From assembly GCF_018128545.1 (NCBI RefSeq), contig NZ_JAGSND010000015.1:37331-101330 (forward strand): 64,000 nt of DNA. The letters are read 5' to 3'. Source of the stretch: Sinanaerobacter chloroacetimidivorans. Lineage in GTDB: Bacteria > Bacillota > Clostridia > Peptostreptococcales > Anaerovoracaceae. Each line of letters starts with the position of its first letter. Position 1 is the first letter of the stretch. The notes below the pieces were generated by a model. That model saw only the letters and a list, made by a program, of their open reading frames with translations. It was not told where the DNA came from and ran no database searches. Made by a program: the position numbers and the translations under genes. Shown piece after piece: positions 16,866 through 24,504 of this stretch.

Positions 16866-18347
16866 ATGCTTTTGCAGACTAAGAAACTGTGCAAACAGTT
16901 CGGCGGTATCTATGCATTGAAGGATATCGATTTCGAGATTATGGAAGGGGAGACCCTCGGCCTGGTAGGAGAAAACGGCGCCGGAAAATCCACTCTGATC
17001 AAGATATTGACAGGAGTGTATTCCTTGGACAGTGGTGGAATTCTCTGGGATGGAAAAGCAGCCGAGATCCATAATCCCTGTCAGAGCCGGGACCTTGGCA
17101 TCAATGTCATCCACCAGGACCGAAATCTGATTCCGGCCTTCAGTGGCATCGAAAATATCTATCTGGGTCTTGAATATGAAAAAAAGGCCGGTATAGCGGT
17201 CAACTGGGCAAAGATGAAACAGCGAGTGGAAGAGGTCATGACGGATTTGGGGGTCTCCATCGATCTGGAACTGCCTGCGGCCTTACTGACACCTCCCCAA
17301 AAGACCATGATTGAGATTGTACGGGCAATGATGACCCAATGTAAATTACTGATCCTTGATGAACCAACTGCGTCCCTTACGGACAGAGAATCAGAAATGC
17401 TTTTTGAAATTATCGGTAAATTAAAAAAGAAGGGTACCTCCATTCTGTATGTAACCCATCGTATGGATGAGATATTCCGTCTCACCGACCGCATTACGGT
17501 GTTCAAAAATGGACAACTGGTAAATACGGTAGAGACTGCGGAGGTAAATAAAGAGAAAATTATATCCATGATGACGGATAACTGGGTGAGTGAAAAATTG
17601 AAAACGGCCGGAGAATTCGGAGAGGTCCTATTAAATGTGGAGCATCTTGCTTCAAAAGATAACATCGTGAAGGATGCAAGCTTTACCGTCCATGCAGGTG
17701 AAATTCTTGGGATTTTCGGATTGGGCGGCAGTGGCAGAACAGAACTGCTGGAATGCGTCTACGGATATCGACCCGTTGCCGGTGGAAAAATCACCCTGGA
17801 GGGCGCACCCATTGGCAAACCGTCCCCTGCAAATTCCCTCCGGAAGGGTATGGTATTGATTTGTGAGGACAGACGGGGGAAAGCGCTGGTTGGCTCCCTC
17901 AATGTAAAACAAAATATCGTATTATCAACCATAGACAGATATGCACACTTTGGAGTCGTTGATGAGAAGAAGGAAATCAGCGACGCGGAAGGGCAAATAG
18001 ATAAATTAAATATCAAGACGGAAGGTCCGAAGCAGCCGGTTCTGCAGCTTTCCGGCGGAAACCAGCAGAAGGTTGTTTTTGCCAAAGCTTTGATGTCAAA
18101 TCCTAAGGTTCTGCTCTGTGACGAGCCGAGCCAGGCGGTGGATGTAAAGACCCGTCAGGAAATACATAAGCTGTTGCGCCGGAAAGCGGAGGAAGGAAAT
18201 GCTGTCGTTTTTGTTTCCTCGGATCTGAAGGAGGTGCTGGAAGTCGTTGATCATGTATTGATTATGGCCAACGGGAAAACCAGAGAGTTCTTTGTCAATG
18301 ACGGCTTAACGGCAGAACAGGTTCTGGCCGGCTGCTATGCCGACTAA
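16866..18347 (+). CDS. Sugar ABC transporter ATPase with two nucleotide-binding domains (RbsA/LsrA type)
   Basis: A 493-residue protein that carries two ABC domains in tandem, as in RbsA, MglA and XylG. The first domain has Walker A GENGAGKST (about 38-46) and Walker B LLILDEPTAS (about 160); its signature motif is replaced by TPPQKTMIEIV. The second has a degenerate Walker A (GLGGSGRTEL), as is normal for this family, and a standard signature LSGGNQQK with Walker B VLLCDEPSQAVD. It energises uptake together with the permease that follows 15 bases later. Confidence 0.94.
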   Translation: MLLQTKKLCKQFGGIYALKDIDFEIMEGETLGLVGENGAGKSTLIKILTGVYSLDSGGILWDGKAAEIHNPCQSRDLGINVIHQDRNLIPAFSGIENIYLGLEYEKKAGIAVNWAKMKQRVEEVMTDLGVSIDLELPAALLTPPQKTMIEIVRAMMTQCKLLILDEPTASLTDRESEMLFEIIGKLKKKGTSILYVTHRMDEIFRLTDRITVFKNGQLVNTVETAEVNKEKIISMMTDNWVSEKLKTAGEFGEVLLNVEHLASKDNIVKDASFTVHAGEILGIFGLGGSGRTELLECVYGYRPVAGGKITLEGAPIGKPSPANSLRKGMVLICEDRRGKALVGSLNVKQNIVLSTIDRYAHFGVVDEKKEISDAEGQIDKLNIKTEGPKQPVLQLSGGNQQKVVFAKALMSNPKVLLCDEPSQAVDVKTRQEIHKLLRRKAEEGNAVVFVSSDLKEVLEVVDHVLIMANGKTREFFVNDGLTAEQVLAGCYAD

Positions 18348-18362
18348 CTAGGAGGGAGATTC

Positions 18363-19316
18363 ATGAACAGAAATCGTAAAATCTCGGAATTAATGCGGGC
18401 ATACGGCACCGTATTTGCAGGAATTATCATTATCATTGCTTTCAGTATTCTGAGCTTTGATGCCTTTTTTACATTTGGAAACTTTATCAACATTACGCGG
18501 CAGATCTCGCTCCTTGTAATCATTGCATTAGGGGCTACCCTTGTGATGTCGGTGGAGGAATTTGACCTCTCCGTCGGCGCTATGGCAAGTCTGGGCGGAG
18601 TCATTGCAGCCAAAATGGCGGTGGCGGGTATGCCAATCGTTCTATGTTTTGCTTTGCCTGTGGCATTATGTTTTCTCATCGGACTTTTAAACGGCTGGAT
18701 CGTCACAAAATTCAGAGTATTATCCTTTATTACGACCCTGGCCATGAGCACCGTCATCGGCGGTTTCACCTTCTGGTTTACCGGAGGAGCTACCGTTTTT
18801 GAAAATATTCCCAAGAGCTTTACCTTTGTGGGCACCAAGAGCCTGCTAAGTATTCCCCTGCTTTCTGTCATTATGATCCTGCTCACCGTCTTGTTTTGGT
18901 TCACTATGAGGCATACCGCTTTCGGAAGAAAACTCTATGCAATAGGGGGAAATGAAGCAGCATCCCAAGTATCAGGAATCAATGTGACCCTACATAAAAA
19001 TGTTGCCTTTGCATTGTGTGCTGCCCTTGCCGCATTAACCGGAGTTCTCATGGCATCAAGACTGGGTTCTGCACATCCCACAGGCGGAGATGGGTTATTC
19101 CTTCAGGCCTATGCGGCCGCTTTCCTTGGCAGAACCGTATTTAAGGAAGGAGTCCCCAATATATGGGGTACCTTCGTCGGAGCAGCGATCCTTGGGATTC
19201 TGGCAAACGGACTGACGATTATGCAGGTCCCAACCTTTATGCAGGATCTGCTTACCGGTTGTATTATTATCCTTGCAGTCGTTGTACAAAAAATTGGCCG
19301 TGGTGATTTGAAATGA
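18363..19316 (+). CDS. Sugar ABC transporter permease (RbsC/LsrC family)
   Basis: A 317-residue membrane protein with about nine or ten hydrophobic segments. The family pattern is clear: LGATLVMSVEEFDLSVGAMA in the first half, and GGNEAASQVSGI with the glycine-rich LGRTVFKEGVPN in the second, as in RbsC. A single permease gene is present, so it would act as a homodimer, unlike the lsr operon with two different permeases. ATG 18363 follows TAGGAGGGAGA by five bases; its stop overlaps the start of the TrpA-like gene (ATGA), which implies coupled expression of transport and catabolism. Confidence 0.92.
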   Translation: MNRNRKISELMRAYGTVFAGIIIIIAFSILSFDAFFTFGNFINITRQISLLVIIALGATLVMSVEEFDLSVGAMASLGGVIAAKMAVAGMPIVLCFALPVALCFLIGLLNGWIVTKFRVLSFITTLAMSTVIGGFTFWFTGGATVFENIPKSFTFVGTKSLLSIPLLSVIMILLTVLFWFTMRHTAFGRKLYAIGGNEAASQVSGINVTLHKNVAFALCAALAALTGVLMASRLGSAHPTGGDGLFLQAYAAAFLGRTVFKEGVPNIWGTFVGAAILGILANGLTIMQVPTFMQDLLTGCIIILAVVVQKIGRGDLK

Positions 19317-20080
19317 CAGAAATAGCTTCAGAACGCAATATAAATTGTTTAAAAAAGGGCAAATTGTCTATTGGCTATCTATTGGCCGGATATCCCGAAA
19401 AAGAAAACTTTCTCACCGTTTTATCAGCATGTGAAGAGGCAGGACTGGATATTTTTGAGATCGGCTTTCCCTCCGAGAATCCTGCAGCGGACGGAGAGGT
19501 CATCCGTAATGCTCATGCAAAGACAGACTTGTCCATACAAAGGGATCTAAGCTATTGGCAAAAAGTTCGGGGGGCTGTAAATGCTCCTATCTGGATTATG
19601 GGATACAAAAAGGATCTTATCGATACCGGTTTTTATCAAATTCTTGCCCAAAACGGTTTGGCGGATGCTTTTGTGATACCCGATGCTGCTCATGAAGAAC
19701 GGCATAGGATGCTCAAGGAGCTTCAGCCTTATGGCGTGGATGTACTGGGATTTGTGACACCGGATATGGAAGAGAAAGAACAGGAAGCCTGTTTTCGGGA
19801 CTTCCCTCTGATTTATCAGCAGCTTTATTCCGGGCCCACGGGCATGTCGGTGGAAACTCCGGGGTATGAAAAAATCCTGGAACGTGCGAAAAAACACAGC
19901 CATCTTCATGTCTTCGCCGGCTTTGGGATCAACTCTGCAGAACGAGCGGGACATTTGCTGGGAAGCGGCTTTGACGGAGTGATCGTCGGGACGGCAATGA
20001 TCTCAAAATTGAATTTGTCCGCAGAGGACTTGATTTCTTTTATAAAAGACTTGAAGGATACGGTTGTAAAAGGGAGGTGA
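19313..20080 (+). CDS. TrpA-like aldolase (tryptophan synthase alpha homologue) in a sugar operon
   Basis: A 255-residue TIM-barrel protein that aligns over its whole length with tryptophan synthase alpha, the enzyme that cleaves indole-3-glycerol phosphate to indole and glyceraldehyde 3-phosphate. The two catalytic acids are kept at the Escherichia coli positions: Glu49 in FEIGFP and Asp60 in PAADG. Phosphate-binding loops GFGI and VGTAM and the mobile loop remnant SGPTGMS are present. Yet no trpB or any other trp gene is nearby; it overlaps the sugar permease by four bases and precedes an FGGY kinase by four. A retro-aldol cleavage of a phosphorylated sugar-like compound releasing glyceraldehyde 3-phosphate is the simplest reading, and is inference. 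Confidence 0.8.
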   Translation: MTEIASERNINCLKKGKLSIGYLLAGYPEKENFLTVLSACEEAGLDIFEIGFPSENPAADGEVIRNAHAKTDLSIQRDLSYWQKVRGAVNAPIWIMGYKKDLIDTGFYQILAQNGLADAFVIPDAAHEERHRMLKELQPYGVDVLGFVTPDMEEKEQEACFRDFPLIYQQLYSGPTGMSVETPGYEKILERAKKHSHLHVFAGFGINSAERAGHLLGSGFDGVIVGTAMISKLNLSAEDLISFIKDLKDTVVKGR

Positions 20081-20084
20081 GGGC

Positions 20085-21566
20085 TTGAAGTATATTGCTA
20101 CTTTTGATATTGGGACCACAGCGGTAAAAGGTGTTCTGATGACGGCCAGCGGCAAAAGCGTCATGGAAAAGAGCATCAATCTGGAGACGATATTAAACGG
20201 AGAATATAAAGAACAAAGACCGGAAGACTGGTATGCGGCTTTCTGTGAAATTTCAGGTTTCTTTTTCCGGGAAGGACTCCGGCCTGAAGACGTAAGCGGA
20301 ATTGTCATGAGCGGACAGATGCAGGATTTGATTCCTGTTAAAGCAGATCTGGAGCCTGCCTGCAATGCCATTCTGTATTCTGACGGAAGAGCAGGTCAGC
20401 AAGCCAGAGAGATCGCAGACTGTATTGGAACGGAAACAATAGAAAAAAGCACGGGGAACCATTTTGACGGTTCCATACCTTTCTCAAAGCTTCTTTGGCT
20501 GAAGCAAAAGAAACCGGCAGTATATAAATCCGTCGAAAAAATTCTGATCAGTTCCAAAGATTATGTGATTACAAGATTGACAGGCGCATTTATTACCGAT
20601 GTTACCTCTGCATCAACGGCGGGGCTGATGGATATTCGCCAAAAATGCTGGAATCTTCAATGGATGCAGCGAATGGATCTGGATAGTGAGAAGCTCCCTG
20701 ACATCCGGTATGCCGAGGAGCAGGTTGGTACGGTAACCTTGAAATCCTCCGGAGAATGCGGCTATGCAGCGGGAACACCGGTGTATGCAGGTACCGGAGA
20801 TGCAGGGGCTACCACCCTGGCAAGCGGAATTTCCCAGGATGGCGAATTCAATATCAACCTGGGCACCTCCGGTTGGATCGCCTGTGTTTCTCATGATATC
20901 CTGGAAAAACCCGGTGTTTTTAACCTGGCAGCCATGCCGCGGAATTCCTACATCAATGTGGTGCCTTTTCTCAATGCAGGAAATGTTCATAAGTGGATCA
21001 GCGGAATACTGGCACCGGAAGACAGGATAAAGGATTCATACGAATATGTGGACCGGCTGCTTTCCCAAAGTCACGCAGGAAGTCACGGAGTGATGTTTCT
21101 TCCTTATCTGGCAGGGGAACGCTTTCCCGTTATGGACACGGTTATCAAGGGAAGTTTTGTTGGGATCGGTTTTGATACGGCAAAGCAGGACTTAGCCAGA
21201 AGTGCTCTGGAAGGAGTCGCCTTTTCCATTCGTCAGGGCCTGGAAAGCATCGAAAGAGTGCCCGAAAAGATTTCCCTCATCGGCGGAGGTGCTCAGGTGA
21301 AAACCTGGTGCCAGATCCTGACTGATGTTTTAGGCCATGAAATAATCGTTTATAAGGGTTCGGAATACCTGCCTGCCGCTGCCATTGCTGCAGCAGTGCT
21401 CATCGATCAGGGTGAAATAGCAGATTATGCATCCTTTGTGAACTCTCTGCAGAATGACAATGACAGCATCAGTTATGAGCCTGTTCCTGAAAATACCGAG
21501 CTCTACAACAAGGTTTACCGGCACTATCTAAAAATGTACCCAGGGATTAAAAGCATTCTTTCTTAG
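20085..21566 (+). CDS. FGGY-family carbohydrate kinase (xylulokinase/LsrK-like)
   Basis: A 493-residue sugar kinase of the FGGY family. Visible motifs are the N-terminal phosphate loop FDIGTTAVKGVLM, SGQMQDLIPV in the sugar-binding cleft, the catalytic-type Asp in GTGDAGATTLASG, the FLPYLAGERFPVMD stretch typical of xylulokinases, and the C-terminal ATP-binding IGGGAQVKTWCQILTDVLG. The start is TTG 20085, with AGGGAGGTGA immediately upstream; no ATG start fits. It ends the operon and is followed by a strong terminator. It would phosphorylate the imported compound before or after the TrpA-like step; the product is a good candidate inducer for the SorC regulator. Confidence 0.88.
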   Translation: MKYIATFDIGTTAVKGVLMTASGKSVMEKSINLETILNGEYKEQRPEDWYAAFCEISGFFFREGLRPEDVSGIVMSGQMQDLIPVKADLEPACNAILYSDGRAGQQAREIADCIGTETIEKSTGNHFDGSIPFSKLLWLKQKKPAVYKSVEKILISSKDYVITRLTGAFITDVTSASTAGLMDIRQKCWNLQWMQRMDLDSEKLPDIRYAEEQVGTVTLKSSGECGYAAGTPVYAGTGDAGATTLASGISQDGEFNINLGTSGWIACVSHDILEKPGVFNLAAMPRNSYINVVPFLNAGNVHKWISGILAPEDRIKDSYEYVDRLLSQSHAGSHGVMFLPYLAGERFPVMDTVIKGSFVGIGFDTAKQDLARSALEGVAFSIRQGLESIERVPEKISLIGGGAQVKTWCQILTDVLGHEIIVYKGSEYLPAAAIAAAVLIDQGEIADYASFVNSLQNDNDSISYEPVPENTELYNKVYRHYLKMYPGIKSILS

Positions 21567-21596
21567 GGTTGCAACCTTTCCTGAGGGCATACTCCC

Positions 21597-21638
21597 AGAC
21601 AGTTGTTTTTGAGATCTCAAAGCAGCTGTCTTTTTTTA
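21597..21638 (+). terminator. Terminator of the SorC-regulated operon
   Basis: AGACAGTTG (21597-21605) pairs with CAGCTGTCT (21623-21631), nine pairs with one G-T, followed by a run of seven T residues. Confidence 0.85.
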
Positions 21639-21697
21639 TTTGAGAGCAGATATTGTTGCTGGCAGCATAAGACCATTTTTTAAAATGCAAAAAAGGA

Positions 21698-21726
21698 TTG
21701 ACATGTTCCTTATTATTGCCTATTAT
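21698..21726 (+). promoter_or_regulatory. Promoter of the excisionase-type regulator gene
   Basis: A perfect TTGACA at 21698-21703 and TATTAT at 21721-21726 are spaced by 17 bases. The expected start point is near 21733, inside the repeat block that follows. Confidence 0.75.
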
Positions 21727-21730
21727 AATT

Positions 21731-21760
21731 ATATTAGTAATAATAAGTAACTATAAGTAA
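21731..21760 (+). repeat. Three helically phased decamers at the transcription start (candidate operator)
   Basis: Three adjacent ten-base units, ATATTAGTAA, TAATAAGTAA and CTATAAGTAA, share the consensus TA-x-TAAGTAA. A ten-base period puts every copy on the same face of the helix. They cover the predicted start point of the regulator gene, so occupation would block its transcription. Confidence 0.6.
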
Positions 21761-21787
21761 TGAAAGACAATGATGAGGAGTGATAAC

Positions 21788-22249
21788 GTGAATTACGAAT
21801 ATTATACCGTAGATAAAATAGCGGAAATGCTGAATATGCATCCGAAAACAATTCAGCGATACATTCGAGAGGGAAAGCTGAAAGCAGCCAAGGTGGGGAA
21901 AAGCTGGCGCATCAGCGGACATGATCTTAGTATTTTTGCCGAAGGAACCGACAGGAAGGAAGAAATGACATGGAATCAGGACGCGGCCCAAACAGCATCA
22001 AGTGACAAAATAAATGTTTCTGCAGTAATCGATGTCAATGTGTCCGACCGGGAAGAAGCGATTCAAATTGCGAATACCATGACGGCGATACTGAATGCCA
22101 AACCGCCTGAGTACGGAAAGTCCACTATGACGGTTCAGTTTTTGGAATCGGAGTCAAAGGTTAGAATGATGCTGTGGGGAAATGCCCTCTTTATGGAAAC
22201 CATGCTGCGTTTCCTTTCGGAGTTGACCGGCCAAAAGGAGAAGAAGTAA
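21788..22249 (+). CDS. Excisionase/MerR-type helix-turn-helix regulator
   Basis: A 153-residue protein. Residues about 4-52 form a winged HTH of the excisionase class (TVDKIAEMLNMHPKTIQRYI, REGKLKAAKVGKSWRIS). The remaining hundred residues form an uncharacterised domain, possibly for oligomerisation or ligand sensing. GTG 21788 is preferred because GATGAGGAG ends seven bases before it; the upstream ATG at 21770 lacks a site. It shares a transcript with the DUF4180 gene 27 bases downstream. The phased repeats before it are a natural target. It is not accompanied by an integrase, so it is a regulator rather than a phage excisionase. Confidence 0.75.
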   Translation: MNYEYYTVDKIAEMLNMHPKTIQRYIREGKLKAAKVGKSWRISGHDLSIFAEGTDRKEEMTWNQDAAQTASSDKINVSAVIDVNVSDREEAIQIANTMTAILNAKPPEYGKSTMTVQFLESESKVRMMLWGNALFMETMLRFLSELTGQKEKK

Positions 22250-22276
22250 CTGGCAGGAAAGGATAGGAGTGATACA

Positions 22277-22687
22277 ATGGATTCGGTCTTTAAGTCAGAA
22301 GAAAGAAAAGCTATCGAAAAGCAAATGGGATTGACTGTTATCAACCGGGAGCAGGTTGCAGCAGCGGTGATCGGCAAAGATAAAATCATCCGGGACATTC
22401 AGGAATTTCTGGATGTCATGGCTTCCATCCATTATTATTTTAATGCCGAAGGTCTCGCCGTCCATGAAGAGAGTCTGGGCGAAAAGTTTTTCGATTTGAA
22501 AACAGGGTATGCGGGGGATGTGCTGCAAAAGTTGTCCAATTACAATATGAAGATGGCTGTTATCGGAGAATTCGGAAAATATAAAAGCAAGAGCCTGCAG
22601 GATTTCATTTATGAATGCAATCAGGGAAATTGTGTCTGTTTCAAAAGTGATGAAGAAGATGCTTTATCTGCGCTTTTTCAAAAGTAA
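22277..22687 (+). CDS. DUF4180 domain protein
   Basis: A 136-residue soluble protein resembling the DUF4180 family in the segments LAVHEESLGEKFFDLKTGYA, VLQKLSNYNMKMAVIG and SKSLQDFIYECNQGN. The biochemical role of the family is not known to me; the alternating strands and helices resemble a STAS-like fold. It follows the HTH gene by 27 bases with TAGGAGTG eight bases before the ATG, so the two are probably one unit. Nothing else suggests a function. Confidence 0.7.
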   Translation: MDSVFKSEERKAIEKQMGLTVINREQVAAAVIGKDKIIRDIQEFLDVMASIHYYFNAEGLAVHEESLGEKFFDLKTGYAGDVLQKLSNYNMKMAVIGEFGKYKSKSLQDFIYECNQGNCVCFKSDEEDALSALFQK

Positions 22688-22719
22688 AAAACTGGATCCC
22701 TTTGGACAGAATCTAGATT

Positions 22720-22752
22720 AAAAAATCAATAAAAAATCAATAAAAAATCAAT
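22720..22752. repeat. Three tandem 11-base repeats (AAAAAATCAAT)
   Basis: AAAAAATCAAT occurs three times without interruption at 22720, 22731 and 22742, between the DUF4180 stop and the terminator. The A-runs recur close to the helical period, so the block is probably bent DNA. No function is evident. Confidence 0.8.
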
Positions 22753-22777
22753 ATCTCTGCACATTCGTATGAAAAAG

Positions 22778-22821
22778 AACCTCGTATTTTTGGAAGGACG
22801 TCCAAAGATACGAGGTTTTTT
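22778..22821. terminator. Bidirectional terminator between convergent genes
   Basis: AACCTCGTAT (22778-22787) pairs exactly with ATACGAGGTT (22808-22817), with an inner TTTGGA/TCCAAA stem. TTTTTT follows on the plus strand and a T-rich stretch follows on the minus strand, so it can stop both the DUF4180 unit and the M20 hydrolase gene. Confidence 0.85.
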
Positions 22822-22895
22822 CGGTTATTTTATTCCTATGATTTATTTCAATTATTTTTATTTCAGTAATCTATTTCGTTTAAAAGGCTGCTATT

Positions 22896-24158
22896 TTATT
22901 TTTTGTCAGCTTTCAGAACGGCATTCAGCATAACGCTGGCACCTTCTGTACAGGATTCAACCGGTGTATATTCAGGTTCGCAGTGGCTATGTCCTTCCTT
23001 GGAAGGAACGAAGATCATGGTCGTTGGAATCATGTAGGATGCAAACTGTGCGTCATGGCCAGCTCCGCTGTTGATATACTGATTGGAAGCTCCCAGTTCA
23101 TCTGCGCTTTCCTTGACATACTGTACTAATTCTTTATCGAAATAAACGGTATCACGCTGCCAAGCCATCTCTACTTCACACTTGCATCTAGCCCATTCCT
23201 TGTTTGGCAGGCTCTTTACGATAGCAAGAACTTGTTCGAGCACTTTAGGATCTTCATGTCTCACGTCGATGGAGAAGTCGATCATATCAGGAATTACGGT
23301 ATGAACATTCGGATGACATACGATTTCGCCGGTTGTATAAACCAGTTCAGGTCTTCCAAGCTTGTCAATTTCTTCGTGCAGGTAACATAAAGCCTGAGCA
23401 GCTGCATATAAAGCATCCTGTCTCTTATGCATAGGAGTGGTTCCGGCATGATCTGACTGGCCGAAGAATCTGATTCTGTAGTTGAACATACCCAGTACAC
23501 AAGTTACAACGCCTACATCTTTACCGGCGTCTTCCAGGATTGGACCCTGTTCAATATGAAGCTCAAACATAGCCATGTAGTCATTTGGATTTAATCTGTT
23601 CTTTTCGTCTCCCTTATATGGGCTTGCGTTTAATGCATCTCCGAAAGTGGTGGTCTTATCCAGAACACTCTTTGATGCCAGCATGTTTTCCTTTTTGAAT
23701 TTCTTAGCAATATCTTCCGGTAAGTAATCATAGCAGACAACACCGGAGGACATCATTGCAGGAGGATACAGGGAACCTTCTTCGTTTGTCCAAATCATGG
23801 CGGTGACTGGGTGTCTGTGAGGAATGTTTTCTGCTGCAATGGCTTCCAGAACTTCCATAGCACCGATAACGCCGAGTATGCCATCGTAGTTTCCGCCGTT
23901 TCTTACGGAGTCTGCATGGGATCCCATTACGATTCTTTTTAAACCTGGTTCTGAACCTGGAAGAGTCGCATACATATTAGCCATATCATCAGTTTCAATG
24001 GTGGCGCCGATGGCTTCCATTCTCTTTACAAAATAATCTCTGGCCATATGGGCTTCAGGGGATAGGGAGTATCTGGTGATTCCACCGTGGCCGGCATCAC
24101 CAAATGTGGAGAAAGTTTTGATTTTTTCGTCCATTCTTTTTACATCGCAATTGTACAT
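22896..24158 (-). CDS. M20-family amidohydrolase (allantoate amidohydrolase / N-carbamoyl-L-amino acid hydrolase type)
   Basis: A 420-residue metal-dependent hydrolase of the AllC/HyuC group, which cleaves ureido or N-carbamoyl compounds releasing CO2 and ammonia. Metal ligands are in place: His in GSHADSV, Asp in GGNYDGILG, Glu in TNEEGS, His in FELHIEQGPIL and His in KEGHSHCEPEYT. The dimerisation lid is the central part with QSDHAGTTPMHKRQDAL. The substrate cannot be fixed; no purine or hydantoin genes are nearby. On the minus strand the ATG follows AAAAGGAGG by nine bases. The transcript appears to begin more than 200 bases upstream and to carry a highly structured leader, which suggests control by attenuation or a riboswitch. 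Confidence 0.88.
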   Translation of the reverse strand: MYNCDVKRMDEKIKTFSTFGDAGHGGITRYSLSPEAHMARDYFVKRMEAIGATIETDDMANMYATLPGSEPGLKRIVMGSHADSVRNGGNYDGILGVIGAMEVLEAIAAENIPHRHPVTAMIWTNEEGSLYPPAMMSSGVVCYDYLPEDIAKKFKKENMLASKSVLDKTTTFGDALNASPYKGDEKNRLNPNDYMAMFELHIEQGPILEDAGKDVGVVTCVLGMFNYRIRFFGQSDHAGTTPMHKRQDALYAAAQALCYLHEEIDKLGRPELVYTTGEIVCHPNVHTVIPDMIDFSIDVRHEDPKVLEQVLAIVKSLPNKEWARCKCEVEMAWQRDTVYFDKELVQYVKESADELGASNQYINSGAGHDAQFASYMIPTTMIFVPSKEGHSHCEPEYTPVESCTEGASVMLNAVLKADKK

Positions 24159-24192
24159 TGTATTGAGCCTCCTTTTAAATTAATACTTAAAA

Positions 24193-24349
24193 CTACGCAG
24201 TCAAATAATCGTAAGGCTGCATCTTATCGGACCAGTTCGTAGCAGTCGGTCACATGGAAAACGACATGAGACACCAATACTCCATCCCTCGGGTATTATA
24301 GAGCATGCGGTGTTTTTTCCATTTTTTTAGCAGAACGTTTTTCCGACTG
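24193..24349 (-). ncRNA. Structured 5' leader of the M20 hydrolase gene, nested helices plus a switching hairpin (candidate riboswitch/attenuator)
   Basis: In plus coordinates four helices are strictly nested: 24243-24249 with 24343-24349 (CAGTCGG/CCGACTG), 24254-24261 with 24315-24322 (ATGGAAAA/TTTTCCAT), 24271-24275 with 24309-24313 (ACACC/GGTGT) and 24276-24280 with 24293-24297 (AATAC/GTATT), 25 exact pairs in about 107 bases. Towards the gene, two further pairings compete: 24193-24197 with 24238-24242 (CTACG/CGTAG) and 24195-24200 with 24217-24222; the RNA continues into TTTT. The element lies between a good minus-strand promoter and the start codon. It does not match a riboswitch class I know. 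The structure is derived by hand; covariation is untested. Confidence 0.5.
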
Positions 24350-24377
24350 TAACCGGTTACGTTAATCTGATAGGATC

Positions 24378-24406
24378 ATTATCTCACTTTTTTACACAAT
24401 TTGCAA
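24378..24406 (-). promoter_or_regulatory. Minus-strand promoter of the M20 hydrolase gene
   Basis: Read on the minus strand, TTGCAA (24401-24406) and GATAAT (24378-24383) are 17 bases apart. The predicted start is near 24371, leaving a leader of about 213 bases. A perfect 12-base palindrome, GTAACCGGTTAC (24349-24360), lies just inside the transcript. Confidence 0.6.
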
Positions 24407-24424
24407 TAGTTTAAAAAAGTTAAG

Positions 24425-24453
24425 TTGTCAGATTTTTGTGACATTCGTATCAT
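24425..24453 (+). promoter_or_regulatory. Promoter of the hypothetical gene at 24505
   Basis: TTGTCA at 24425-24430 and TATCAT at 24448-24453 are spaced by 17 bases, 51 bases before the start codon. It is divergent from the M20 promoter, with about 20 bases between the two -35 boxes. Confidence 0.55.
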
Positions 24454-24504
24454 AACCGTAAATGCCGCATATTATGAATAGAAATAGAAAAGGAGAAAGA
24501 AAAA

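Noticed and set aside
19313..20080. A tryptophan biosynthesis locus
   Set aside because: No other trp gene is nearby, and the gene overlaps a sugar permease gene and abuts a sugar kinase gene.
21788..22249. A phage excisionase marking a prophage or integrated element
   Set aside because: No integrase, phage gene or attachment repeat is near; the protein has an added C-terminal domain and a regulatory promoter layout.
24205..24245. CTGGTCCGA on the minus strand resembles part of the ykkC/guanidine-I riboswitch core
   Set aside because: Neither the CTAGGGTTCCG block upstream nor the ACACGG and GGGAAA blocks downstream of the ykkC consensus are present, so the nine-base match is probably chance.
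24240..24300. Purine-riboswitch reading of the minus-strand leader (TATAAT followed by paired segments)
   Set aside because: The conserved loop CCGTAAA and the UCUACC junction are missing.
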